Counted from the stretch's first letter, positions 1 to 6,294 are shown. The stretch: 12,427 nt of DNA from Candidatus Uhrbacteria bacterium (GCA_030688135.1 JAUYIW010000045.1:1-12427), one strand, 5' to 3'. Numbers and translations are program-made. Notes: generated by a model from the sequence alone, not told the origin.

Positions 1-8
1 ACGAACCG

Positions 9-106
9 CGAAAGATCTCTCGTCGTGGATTGCAAGCTCCTCGAGATGGTGGGGTTCGAAAGATCTCTCGCCCGACAGCAGAAAGTTAAATCGGGTTCGA
101 GATGGT
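9..106. repeat. Tandem pair of palindromic-repeat arms
   Basis: The 14-mer CGAAAGATCTCTCG occurs exactly at 9-22 and 57-70, and each copy is followed by TCGAGATGGT (41-50 and 97-106). The spacers differ, at 18 and 26 nt. The 14-mer is itself a near-palindrome around AGATCT. The two-part layout resembles one arm of the GTCATCTCGAG...CTCGAGATGAC type of dispersed bacterial palindromes, but the matching opposite arms are not seen here. It lies just downstream of dnaJ. The repeat is seen directly; the family assignment is from memory. Confidence 0.55.
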
Positions 107-203
107 AGAAAGCAAGAGATCCGCTGTTTTTACCGGTTGAGCTAACCTTTGGCCTTTATGCATCTTCCACCTAAATTGCGTATGATCCCAAGAGGTGCCC
201 CTA

Positions 204-1271
204 CTATTCCCTCAAATCAAGCTCTTCCAGTAACTTCTTTTCTTTTTTACTAAGTTTTTTTGGCGTCACAATTTGTATAACTACAATTTGATCACCTCGT
301 CCACGACTAGTTTGCACACCCTTTCCTCGCAACTTAAGTTTATCGCCAGGTTGAATACCAACTGGAACTTTCAATTTTACCTTACCATCCACAGTATCTA
401 CATCAACAACATCGCCTAACGCAGCTTGAGTAAATCCAATTTTTTTGTGAACAATTATATCGTTGCCCTCACGATGAAACCTAGGATCGGCCTCAACATG
501 TACAATAAGATAAAGATCGCCAGCATCGCCCTGCGCGCCAACTGATTCGCCCTGACTACGCACACGAATCTTCATACCGTTCTCCACTCCGGAAGGAATA
601 TCAACTCGCAAAGTGCTACGACCATGCTGAAGTCCAATACCGTGACAAGTCGTACATTTAGTTTCTGGCTCTTCTCCGCGACCAGCACAAACGCTACAAG
701 CCGTTTGGCGCTGTACATTGCCAAACATTGTTCGCTGCACAGTTGTTTCCATACCACTGCCATCACAAGCCTTGCACGTTTTCATTTTTGTGCCAGGCTC
801 ACCACCGATGCCCGCACAACGCTCGCAAGTGTTATTCTTTGTAATTTGAATTTCCTTTTCAACGCCAAAAACCGATTCTTTAAAGCTCAAACGAACATCA
901 ACTGCAATGTCACTACCGCGTGCGCTACGTGCCCGTCCACGACCGCCGCCACCAAAGCCTCCACCAAATAAATCACCAAATATATCCCCTAGGTCTTCAA
1001 AATTAACACCCTGACCGTTAAAACCACTAAAACCACCAGCACCGCCTGGAAAACCTCCCGCACCATCGAAACTTGAACCAAACTGATCATACTGAGCGCG
1101 CTTGGTTTCATCGCCAAGTACCTGATAAGCTTCATTGGCCTCTTTAAACTTTGCCTCATCACCACCCTTATCTGGATGATGTTCGTGCGCGAGTTTCCTA
1201 AAAGCCTGCTTGATTTCATCTTTCGAAGCATTTTTTTCAACTCCTAAAGTTTTATAGTAGTCTTTTGACAT
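204..1271 (-). CDS. dnaJ: Chaperone protein DnaJ (Hsp40)
   Basis: This is the co-chaperone that delivers unfolded clients to DnaK and stimulates its ATPase in the cytoplasm. It is a full-length type I DnaJ of 355 aa. It has a J domain at residues 1-65 with the HPD motif at 32-34, a Gly/Phe-rich linker at about 66-118, and four CxxCxGxG zinc-binding repeats starting at C149, C166, C192 and C206. The C-terminal beta-sandwich substrate-binding domains follow. I place the start at the ATG ending at 1271 (MSKDYY), which is the family's usual N-terminus. An in-frame ATG 27 nt upstream (1298) would add nine unusual residues drawn from a repetitive tract. No SD site is visible. It is the last gene of the hrcA-grpE-dnaK cluster, separated from dnaK by a small membrane-protein gene and palindromic repeats. 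No clear terminator follows. Confidence 0.97.
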   Translation of the reverse strand: MSKDYYKTLGVEKNASKDEIKQAFRKLAHEHHPDKGGDEAKFKEANEAYQVLGDETKRAQYDQFGSSFDGAGGFPGGAGGFSGFNGQGVNFEDLGDIFGDLFGGGFGGGGRGRARSARGSDIAVDVRLSFKESVFGVEKEIQITKNNTCERCAGIGGEPGTKMKTCKACDGSGMETTVQRTMFGNVQRQTACSVCAGRGEEPETKCTTCHGIGLQHGRSTLRVDIPSGVENGMKIRVRSQGESVGAQGDAGDLYLIVHVEADPRFHREGNDIIVHKKIGFTQAALGDVVDVDTVDGKVKLKVPVGIQPGDKLKLRGKGVQTSRGRGDQIVVIQIVTPKKLSKKEKKLLEELDLRE

Positions 1272-1282
1272 TTTTGAATACA

Positions 1283-1358
1283 AAGTAGATAGTAGCAAGT
1301 AGATAGGCTATTACCCTACATCGATACTGGATACTAGCTACTGGCTACGGAATACTAG
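1283..1358. repeat. Degenerate TAG/CTA-rich tract upstream of dnaJ
   Basis: AAGTAGATAG occurs twice (1283-1292, 1297-1306), followed by loosely repeated words such as GGATACTAG, GCTACTGGCTAC and GGAATACTAG. The tract fills the dnaJ leader. It looks like decayed short-period repeats rather than a protein-coding or hairpin element. A similar TA-rich tract precedes dnaK. No function can be read from it. Confidence 0.5.
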
Positions 1359-1363
1359 TTGCT

Positions 1364-1615
1364 TTAATTAAATAGATCTTCTTTCTTGTCCCCATCTGGG
1401 ATCTCAGAGAGATCCTTCGATTCGCTTCGCTCTCTCAGGATGGTCGATCCTGACGTATCGACCACCTTAGCTTGGGCTTCTACGATTTTCTTTTTGCCCT
1501 TGCCCAAAGTCTTGCTCCAAATGAAATTACGAACGGGAGGCAGTGAAAGAATGGCTATAATGCCAGAGAAAAAACCGAGCACACCTCGCCAAAGGAACGA
1601 TAATATTTTTTTCAT
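1364..1615 (-). CDS. Small single-span membrane protein, unknown
   Basis: This 83-aa protein is of unknown family. The N-terminus (MKKILSFLWRGVLGFFSG, then IIAILSLPP) is a basic start followed by one hydrophobic helix at residues 4-26. It looks like a membrane anchor or uncleaved signal. After that come a basic stretch (GKGKKK) and an acidic hydrophilic tail. Residues of about 51-73 are encoded by an inserted palindromic repeat (1399-1464) that stays in frame, giving the sequence ILRERSESKDL. I chose the second ATG (1615) because the hydrophobic helix follows it directly; the first (1630) would add MLINP. No SD site is visible. The gene sits between dnaK and dnaJ in the same direction, so it is probably transcribed with them. 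A role in chaperone work is not implied. Reality of the gene is likely but not certain. Confidence 0.6.
   Translation of the reverse strand: MKKILSFLWRGVLGFFSGIIAILSLPPVRNFIWSKTLGKGKKKIVEAQAKVVDTSGSTILRERSESKDLSEIPDGDKKEDLFN
1399..1464. repeat. Palindromic repeat inside a coding sequence
   Basis: There are three perfect nested inverted repeats. GGATCTC-AGA-GAGATCC is at 1399-1415. TCAGGAT-N5-ATCCTGA is at 1435-1453. TGGTCGAT-N8-ATCGACCA is at 1441-1464. The CTCAGGATG word matches the right arm of the intergenic element at 1820-1892, so this appears to be a member of the same CATCCTGAG family, inserted without breaking the reading frame. This is comparable to the in-gene palindromic elements described in Rickettsia. 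Confidence 0.6.
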
Positions 1616-1700
1616 AGGGTTAATTAACATGATTTATTGTCGTTAAGCTGAGGTTTATTGGCTGACCACGGGGTTTATTATTAGGTTGCAGGTGTTTACT

Positions 1701-1784
1701 GTCATTGCGAGGAAGTCGCACTTTAGACGACGAAGCAATCTCTTCGATTAGATTGCTACGTTCCCCGCGGGAGCTCGCAATGAC
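1701..1784. repeat. GTCATTGCGAG palindromic element
   Basis: Perfect 11-bp terminal inverted repeats GTCATTGCGAG (1701-1711) and CTCGCAATGAC (1774-1784) enclose an inner perfect inverted repeat AGCAATCT-N8-AGATTGCT (1734-1757). This is a non-coding, MITE-like palindrome. Elements beginning CATTGCGAG with inner GAAGCAATC are widely dispersed among unrelated bacteria. It lies between dnaK and the small membrane-protein gene. Confidence 0.8.
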
Positions 1785-1819
1785 GGTTAAGCGAGAAACC
1801 CCTGCTCTTTTAATTTATT

Positions 1820-1892
1820 TGTCATCCTGAGGAACACGCATTCTTGCAACGAAGGATCCTTAGCTGACTCTATGCGATCGCTCAGGATGACA
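1820..1892. repeat. GTCATCCTGAG palindromic element
   Basis: Perfect 12-bp terminal inverted repeats TGTCATCCTGAG (1820-1831) and CTCAGGATGACA (1881-1892) are present, with CGAAGGATCCTT in the interior. It begins 5 nt after the dnaK stop codon, so its transcript would fold into a long 3' hairpin that could protect the upstream mRNA or reduce read-through towards dnaJ. This is a second palindrome family next to the element at 1701-1784. Confidence 0.8.
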
Positions 1893-1897
1893 GCTGA

Positions 1898-3907
1898 TTA
1901 CTCACTCTTTGCCTCTCCGCCTTCGTCTTTTAAAACAGCCTTATCCTTTCCGGCAGCATCAGGAGCGGCCTCATCCTTTCCAGCAGCATCTCCTGAGCCG
2001 GATCCGGCTTCGCTACCACTGTCGGAAACCTCCTCAAACTCAGCCTCCTTGGCATCGCCCGACGAATTTTCAGATGTTCCGCCTTCCGCAGCGCCTCCCG
2101 CTGCCTGTTCTTGCTGATACATCTTTGCGCCGATTTTCTGAGCCTCTTCAGACAAAGCCTCGCTAGCCTTTTTAATTGCCTCGATGTCTTCACCATCTTT
2201 AACGCCCTTCAAGGCCTCAACCTTGCCTTGCAAAGAACTTTTTTCATCATCTGAAATCTTACCCTCGAAATCCTTTAACATCTTTTCAGCAGTATACACC
2301 ATGGTGTCAGCCACATTCCTAACTTCAATCTGCTCTTTCTTTTTTGAGTCCTCCTCAGCGTGTGTTTCAGCATCTGCCTTCATCTTTTCAATTTCTTCAG
2401 CACTAAGACCGGAAGAAGCTGTAATTGTAATCTTCTGCTCGCGCTGAGTCGCCTTGTCTAGAGCTTTTACGTTCAAGATGCCGTTCGCATCAATATCGAA
2501 CGAAACTTCCACCTGAGGCACTCCTCGTGGCGCTGGTGGAATACCATCGAGCATAAACTGCCCTAGCAACTTATTATCTACCGCCATCTGCCTTTCACCC
2601 TGAAAAACCTTAACATCAACCGAAGGCTGATTGTCTGCAGCGGTTGAGAAAATCTGACTCTTCGAAGCAGGAATAGTAGTATTACGTTCGATCAACTTTG
2701 TAAACACACCTCCCATTGTTTCGATTCCAAATGAAAGCGGAGTTACATCGAGCAACAAAATATCCTTAACGTCGCCTTGTAAAACTCCAGCCTGCACAGC
2801 AGCGCCAAGAGCTACAACTTCGTCAGGGTTCACGCTTATGTTTGGTTTTTTGCCAAAAAACTCTTCAACTTTCTTAAGTACAATAGGCATGCGGGTCATT
2901 CCACCAACCATTACAATCTCTTCGATATCACCAACTGAAAGCTTTGAATCGGCTAGTGCCTTCTTTACAGGCTCGAGCGTCTTATCCACAAGCGGTGTCA
3001 CAAGCTCCTCAAGCTTTGCACGAGTGAGCTTTAACACCAAATGCTTTGGCCCTTCTGAACCTTGAGTAATAAATGGTTGATTTATTTCTGTTTCCTGAGA
3101 TGTGGATAACTCAATTTTAGCTCGCTCTGCTGCATCTTTCACACGTTGCATTGCCAAAGAGTCACCAACAAGGTCAATTCCCTCCTGCGCCTTAAACTCT
3201 GCAATTATCCAGTCGATCACAGTTTTATCAAAGTCGTCTCCTCCAAGATGAGTGTCTCCGTTGGTTGCGATAACCTCAACTGTTGACTCTGAAATGTCGA
3301 GCACAGAAACATCAAATGTTCCACCGCCCAAATCGTACACAAGAATTTGCTGACCTACTTTTTTATCAAATCCGTATGCTAGTGCTGCAGCCGTTGGCTC
3401 ATTTATAATTCGCGAAACTTTAAGCCCAGCAATTTCACCAGCGTCTTTTGTTGCCTGACGCTGAGAGTCATCAAAGTAAGCTGGTACAGTAATAACTGCC
3501 TCGGTAATCTTTTCGCCCAAACGCTCTTCAGCATCCGCCTTCATCTTTTGCAAAATCATTGCACTAATCTCCTGTGGAGTGTTTTCCTTATCTCCCATCT
3601 TAATCGCAACGCCCTCACCACGCTGAACAATTGCATATGGCATTAACTCCATATCACGCTTAACTTCATCGTCTGAAAATCTTCGACCAATAAGTCGCTT
3701 GATGGAATAAAGTGTATCTTTTGGATTTGTAACAGCCTGACGTTTTGCAGGAAGTCCAACAAGACGCTCTCCATTCCTTGTTACAGCAACCACAGACGGA
3801 GTTGTACGAGCACCTTCTTTATTTTCTAAAATCTTAGGCTGTCCACCCTCCATAACAGCCATTGCTGAATTTGTTGTTCCGAGATCGATTCCTAGAATTT
3901 TTGGCAT
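1898..3907 (-). CDS. dnaK: Chaperone protein DnaK (Hsp70)
   Basis: This is the ATP-dependent Hsp70 chaperone, working with DnaJ and GrpE on unfolded proteins. At 669 aa it is slightly long for the family. The nucleotide-binding domain shows the phosphate-1 motif around D8 (GIDLGTTN), K70 at the catalytic position, NEPTAAALAYG at 169-179 and LGGGTFDV at 193-200. The interdomain linker ILLLDVTP is at 383-390, followed by the beta substrate-binding domain and the helical lid. The usual bacterial ending EFEEV is at 623-627. It is followed by about 40 extra low-complexity residues (Ser/Gly/Ala/Asp, with DAAGKD repeated at 640 and 650) encoded by a roughly 30-bp imperfect duplication. No SD site precedes the ATG. 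grpE ends 96 nt upstream across a TA-rich repeat tract, and the gene presumably belongs to the CIRCE-controlled operon. Confidence 0.98.
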   Translation of the reverse strand: MPKILGIDLGTTNSAMAVMEGGQPKILENKEGARTTPSVVAVTRNGERLVGLPAKRQAVTNPKDTLYSIKRLIGRRFSDDEVKRDMELMPYAIVQRGEGVAIKMGDKENTPQEISAMILQKMKADAEERLGEKITEAVITVPAYFDDSQRQATKDAGEIAGLKVSRIINEPTAAALAYGFDKKVGQQILVYDLGGGTFDVSVLDISESTVEVIATNGDTHLGGDDFDKTVIDWIIAEFKAQEGIDLVGDSLAMQRVKDAAERAKIELSTSQETEINQPFITQGSEGPKHLVLKLTRAKLEELVTPLVDKTLEPVKKALADSKLSVGDIEEIVMVGGMTRMPIVLKKVEEFFGKKPNISVNPDEVVALGAAVQAGVLQGDVKDILLLDVTPLSFGIETMGGVFTKLIERNTTIPASKSQIFSTAADNQPSVDVKVFQGERQMAVDNKLLGQFMLDGIPPAPRGVPQVEVSFDIDANGILNVKALDKATQREQKITITASSGLSAEEIEKMKADAETHAEEDSKKKEQIEVRNVADTMVYTAEKMLKDFEGKISDDEKSSLQGKVEALKGVKDGEDIEAIKKASEALSEEAQKIGAKMYQQEQAAGGAAEGGTSENSSGDAKEAEFEEVSDSGSEAGSGSGDAAGKDEAAPDAAGKDKAVLKDEGGEAKSE

Positions 3908-3914
3908 ATGTTTA

Positions 3915-3980
3915 GATATTAGCTTATAGGTTATAGGGGTTAGGTTATAGCTGATAGCTTATATGTGCTAAGGGCTTATA
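3915..3980. repeat. Degenerate TTATAGG/GCTTATA tract upstream of dnaK
   Basis: The grpE-dnaK gap consists of loosely repeated words: TTAGCTTATAGG, TTATAGGGG, TTAGGTTATAGC, TGATAGCTTATA and GGGCTTATA. There is no stable hairpin and no SD site. It resembles the tract before dnaJ in style, though the words differ. Replication slippage is a likely origin; function is unknown. Confidence 0.5.
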
Positions 3981-4003
3981 CCCAACTACTTCCAACTCTC
4001 TAC

Positions 4004-4519
4004 TTACTCCTTACTATTAATTATCACTTTCGCGGGCCGTATGACATGCTCTCCGAGTCTGTATCCGCTTAGTATTCCTTCAAGAATTACATCCTCGGCC
4101 TTATCTGGTTCTGATCTTGCACCAACTGCTTCATGCAAATTTGGATTGAACTTCTCGCCTTCGGTTAAAATGAGTTCTACTCCAAGTTCCGCTAACACTC
4201 CAACGAACTGCTTTTGAATCATACGCACTCCCTCAATCCATGATTCTGCTTCCGGAACTTCTGGAGCGTGATTCAGTGCCTGATCGAAATTATCTAGTAC
4301 TGGTATTAAATCTGACACAAATGACTCTTTAATCCTGCGACGTGTGTCTTCCAAATTCTTTGACTGATCCCGCTTTAAATTCTCGTAATCAGCAAGCGCA
4401 CGTTTCCAGCCGTCCAAATACTCCGCGCACTTAGATTCTAATTCCGAGTCCGATCCCCCCCCTTTCAAAGGGGGAGCTAGAGGAGGTTCTGGCAAGTTTT
4501 TATCTTTTTTTATTCCCAT
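4004..4519 (-). CDS. grpE: Nucleotide exchange factor GrpE
   Basis: GrpE releases ADP from DnaK and so resets the Hsp70 cycle. The 171-aa protein has the usual plan. A disordered charged N-terminus (1-25) comes first, then a long helix or coiled coil (about 28-75, including YLDGWKRALADYENLKRDQ), a short helical segment, and a C-terminal beta head ending in ILSGYRLGEHVIRPAKVII (about 150-168), the family signature. Residues 9-22 (EPPLAPPLKGGG) are the translation of a palindromic DNA element (see 4455-4487) inserted in the disordered region. The start ATG is separated from the hrcA stop by a single base, so the two are probably translationally coupled. That would explain the missing SD site. 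It is the second gene of the heat-shock operon. Confidence 0.95.
   Translation of the reverse strand: MGIKKDKNLPEPPLAPPLKGGGSDSELESKCAEYLDGWKRALADYENLKRDQSKNLEDTRRRIKESFVSDLIPVLDNFDQALNHAPEVPEAESWIEGVRMIQKQFVGVLAELGVELILTEGEKFNPNLHEAVGARSEPDKAEDVILEGILSGYRLGEHVIRPAKVIINSKE
4455..4487. repeat. CCCCCTTTCAAAGGGGG palindrome within grpE
   Basis: A perfect 17-nt inverted repeat, CCCCC-TTTCAAA-GGGGG (4458-4474), is followed by AGCTAGAGGAGG. Read on the minus strand it encodes PPLAPPLKGGG in frame. The same DNA word and its translated form recur as a dispersed repeat in many bacterial genomes, including inside proteins. It lies in the flexible N-terminal tail of GrpE, where an insertion is tolerable. 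Confidence 0.65.
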
Positions 4520-4520
4520 A

Positions 4521-5216
4521 TTATTCGTCTAAAAGTTCTTTGGCTTCGCGCAAAAGGCGAATGTTTCTCTCGTAATCCATACGAAGCGGACCAACAAGTC
4601 CTAAAATTCCTATCTTACCGTTTGGAAGCTGATATTTAACTAGCATTGTGCTCATACGCTCTCCAAACGGATTTTCACGACCTATCCACACGTTAATGTC
4701 GCGCTCAACCCGCTCAAATACCTCTCCCATAACATCATCAAACTTATCCACAGCTAACGAAAGTTCTCGCAATGTGTCTACATTACTGAACTCAGGCTTT
4801 TCAAACAGTTTAGAAATTCCTGCATAGTAATTCCATCCTTCGTCCAGTGAAGAGAACACTGTTTCACCAGAAAGTCGCACAAGGCATTTTGCCATTTCAC
4901 GCACAATATCGCGTGGGTCTGAAACCTGTGCTCGCGCCTGCGTTAAAGGAACGCGTGCGTGGGAGGTCTTCTTTGGTATTAAAAATTGCTGAACGTAAAG
5001 TCGAAAACCTTCTTCTGTTGGCACGCGCCCTGCAGAAGTATGAGGCTGTCTTAAAAGATTCATCTCTTCCAGCTTAGCCATTATGTTTCGCACAGTTGCT
5101 GGAGAACAATCAAGGCTGTACTTGTCGACTAAAGTTCCAGACGCAATTGGTTCTGCACTCTCAACATACTCCTCAATAATAGCTCCTAAAATTTGGGCTT
5201 CTCGGTTGGTTAGCAT
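4521..5216 (-). CDS. hrcA: Heat-inducible transcription repressor HrcA (short form)
   Basis: HrcA is the repressor that binds CIRCE operators and keeps chaperone genes low until heat stress. The N-terminal winged-helix DNA-binding domain (about 1-75) is well conserved and ends in HTSAGRVPTEEGFRLYV. The C-terminus retains the characteristic GPLRMDYERNI (209-219). At 231 aa it is far shorter than the usual 330-350 aa. Both ends are recognisable, so the shortening is internal, in the GAF-like and dimerisation insert region; it is not an end truncation. There are no internal stops. A CIRCE operator overlapping a strong promoter lies immediately upstream, implying autoregulation. The leader is very short (about 14 nt) and has no SD site. 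It is first in the hrcA-grpE-dnaK-dnaJ cluster. Confidence 0.94.
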   Translation of the reverse strand: MLTNREAQILGAIIEEYVESAEPIASGTLVDKYSLDCSPATVRNIMAKLEEMNLLRQPHTSAGRVPTEEGFRLYVQQFLIPKKTSHARVPLTQARAQVSDPRDIVREMAKCLVRLSGETVFSSLDEGWNYYAGISKLFEKPEFSNVDTLRELSLAVDKFDDVMGEVFERVERDINVWIGRENPFGERMSTMLVKYQLPNGKIGILGLVGPLRMDYERNIRLLREAKELLDE

Positions 5217-5224
5217 AAAAAAAA

Positions 5225-5251
5225 TTAGCAGTCTGTATTATAGACTGCTAA
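5225..5251. promoter_or_regulatory. CIRCE operator (HrcA binding site)
   Basis: A perfect inverted repeat TTAGCAGTC-N9-GACTGCTAA (arms 5225-5233 and 5243-5251) is present. The consensus CIRCE is TTAGCACTC-N9-GAGTGCTAA, so spacing and symmetry are exact and one base per arm differs (C to G, compensated in the other arm). It lies 9 nt upstream of the hrcA start and encloses the -10 box, so bound HrcA would block polymerase. Confidence 0.95.
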
Positions 5252-5265
5252 CGACAGGCCGTCAA
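5237..5265 (-). promoter_or_regulatory. sigma70-type promoter of the hrcA operon
   Basis: On the minus strand, TTGACG (5265-5260), a 17-nt spacer and a perfect TATAAT (5242-5237) are present. The -10 box falls exactly within the 9-nt spacer of the CIRCE. Transcription should begin about 14 nt before the hrcA ATG. Confidence 0.9.
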
Positions 5266-5274
5266 GTTTTCGCC

Positions 5275-5703
5275 TCAGCTTCTTCTTCGAGCTACCAACG
5301 AAGCGGGCATTGCGTAGGCAATATGCGATTTCACGACTAGCAAATTAGCAAATCGCACAACGATCTTACCAAGGCCCATAGTCGGGCCACGGTAATGCTC
5401 GAGCTCAACAGCCGGCATGAAGAGCACAATAACCTTTTGACACAAAGCCGAGTCGTGGAACACGCCTGCTCCAACGACACGAGGTGCCGCCCACTGCTCA
5501 CCGTTTCGAAATCGTATGTCGATCCTTGTTCCGGCAAAGGCGTCGGTATCAATCCGACCCCGTATGCCAACTGAGAATACGAATTGGATGTACTGGTTTT
5601 CGGTGACCCTGACATCCTTTAGTCCACCAATTGCTCTCAGATCGCTAGCGCCTGTACGCTCTCTCTGTGGCAACGTTTGGATCGCTTCCATGGCGTAGCT
5701 CAT
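5275..5703 (-). CDS. Hypothetical protein, 142 aa
   Basis: I do not recognise this 142-aa protein. It has no signal peptide or clear membrane helix. The sequence alternates short beta-like stretches (QYIQFVFSVGIRGRI, KVIVLFMPAVEL, KIVVRFANLLVV) and ends in a basic RRRS. It is likely a soluble beta-rich domain. The start is well supported: AGGAGG lies 5 nt before the ATG, and a TTGACA promoter sits further upstream. Base composition is clearly GC-richer than the neighbouring hrcA operon, and the strong SD contrasts with the SD-less housekeeping genes. Both suggest transfer. The stop codon lies about 10 nt before the hrcA -35 box, and no terminator separates them, so some read-through into hrcA is possible. 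No function is proposed. Confidence 0.7.
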   Translation of the reverse strand: MSYAMEAIQTLPQRERTGASDLRAIGGLKDVRVTENQYIQFVFSVGIRGRIDTDAFAGTRIDIRFRNGEQWAAPRVVGAGVFHDSALCQKVIVLFMPAVELEHYRGPTMGLGKIVVRFANLLVVKSHIAYAMPASLVARRRS

Positions 5704-5736
5704 TTTTGCCTCCTACGTTCAATAATGAGACCTAGC

Positions 5737-5765
5737 AACTTAGCACAGGAATGCGTTGCTGTCAA
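5737..5765 (-). promoter_or_regulatory. Promoter of the 142-aa gene
   Basis: TTGACA (5765-5760) with a 17-nt spacer and TAAGTT (5742-5737) lie on the minus strand, with the AGGAGG ribosome-binding site downstream. The -35 is perfect; the -10 is weak (3 of 6). Confidence 0.6.
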
Positions 5766-5819
5766 GTGAAATGTTCCTTAAAGTGAGCTAATTAAACTTT
5801 CGTGTTGGTTTTTGCCCAT

Positions 5820-5836
5820 GGTGCGCTATGCGCACC
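5820..5836. repeat. GGTGCGC-TAT-GCGCACC hairpin
   Basis: A perfect 7-bp inverted repeat with a 3-nt loop is followed by CTAAGAGTTG. The context GCGCACCCTAAGAGTTG resembles GCGCAACCCTAAGGGTTG of the terminator 40 nt away, suggesting that both derive from one repeat family. Confidence 0.5.
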
Positions 5837-5867
5837 CTAAGAGTTGATGTTCCGCTAGGTTTAGCTT

Positions 5868-5898
5868 AAAAAATAGCGCAACCCTAAGGGTTGCGCTA
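5868..5898 (-). terminator. Rho-independent terminator of the 119-aa gene
   Basis: A perfect 11-bp stem TAGCGCAACCC / GGGTTGCGCTA (5874-5884, 5888-5898) with a 3-nt loop is followed on the minus strand by six T (5873-5868). It lies 37 nt after the stop of the gene at 5935-6294. Confidence 0.85.
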
Positions 5899-5934
5899 CA
5901 AGTGACGACCTGACCACCCTTACAACTACTCGTC

Positions 5935-6294
5935 CTATTCAGCTCTGAGTGGGCCGGGGTCAGTTATGTAACCCGAGAATGGATCACTCGGTTCCCCTGC
6001 GATTCCAGCGAAGGCCAAGTTGAGCGCCTCTTTGCGCTCGGCCACGGCCCTTTCGTGGGGATTGACACGGTCGAGAATTTTATTTAATCGCGAAGCCTCA
6101 TTCCGCGCGGTGAGGATTAAGCTAGAGTCCCCATGGGCCGCTTCGGCCTCCACGAGTAGAACGCGAATACGCTGGAGCTCCACCTCTAGGAGCCCCACGG
6201 CTATGAGAGCATCTCCGCGCTCGAGCGCCTCATCCAGTGCGCTCATTGGTCTACTCTCTTGATCAGGAACACCACCTTCTTTTGCTTCTGCCAT
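5935..6294 (-). CDS. Hypothetical helical protein, 119 aa
   Basis: This is an unknown protein of 119 aa. The middle (residues 17-95) is rich in Ala, Leu, Glu and Arg, with heptad-like spacing (SALDEALERGDALIAVGLLEVELQRIRVLLVEAEAAH). It probably forms a helical bundle or coiled coil. The ends are Pro/Gly-rich and flexible. There is no signal peptide or membrane span. The gene is GC-richer than the AT-rich spacer on its 5' side, where the change of composition is abrupt at the start codon. No SD site precedes the first ATG. A second ATG at codon 17 (MSALDE) is an alternative start. It has its own strong terminator (5868-5898), so it is a single-gene unit. Transfer from a GC-richer source is plausible; function is unknown. 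Confidence 0.62.
   Translation of the reverse strand: MAEAKEGGVPDQESRPMSALDEALERGDALIAVGLLEVELQRIRVLLVEAEAAHGDSSLILTARNEASRLNKILDRVNPHERAVAERKEALNLAFAGIAGEPSDPFSGYITDPGPLRAE

Noticed and set aside
95..165. tRNA-like words on the minus strand near the left end (TTAGCTCAACCGGTA resembling a D-arm, with TCGAACC)
   Set aside because: No anticodon stem, no T-arm pairing and no acceptor stem can be formed around it.
5740..5746. TTAGCAC half-site of CIRCE upstream of the 142-aa gene
   Set aside because: No matching second arm at 9 nt; probably chance overlap with the -10 region.
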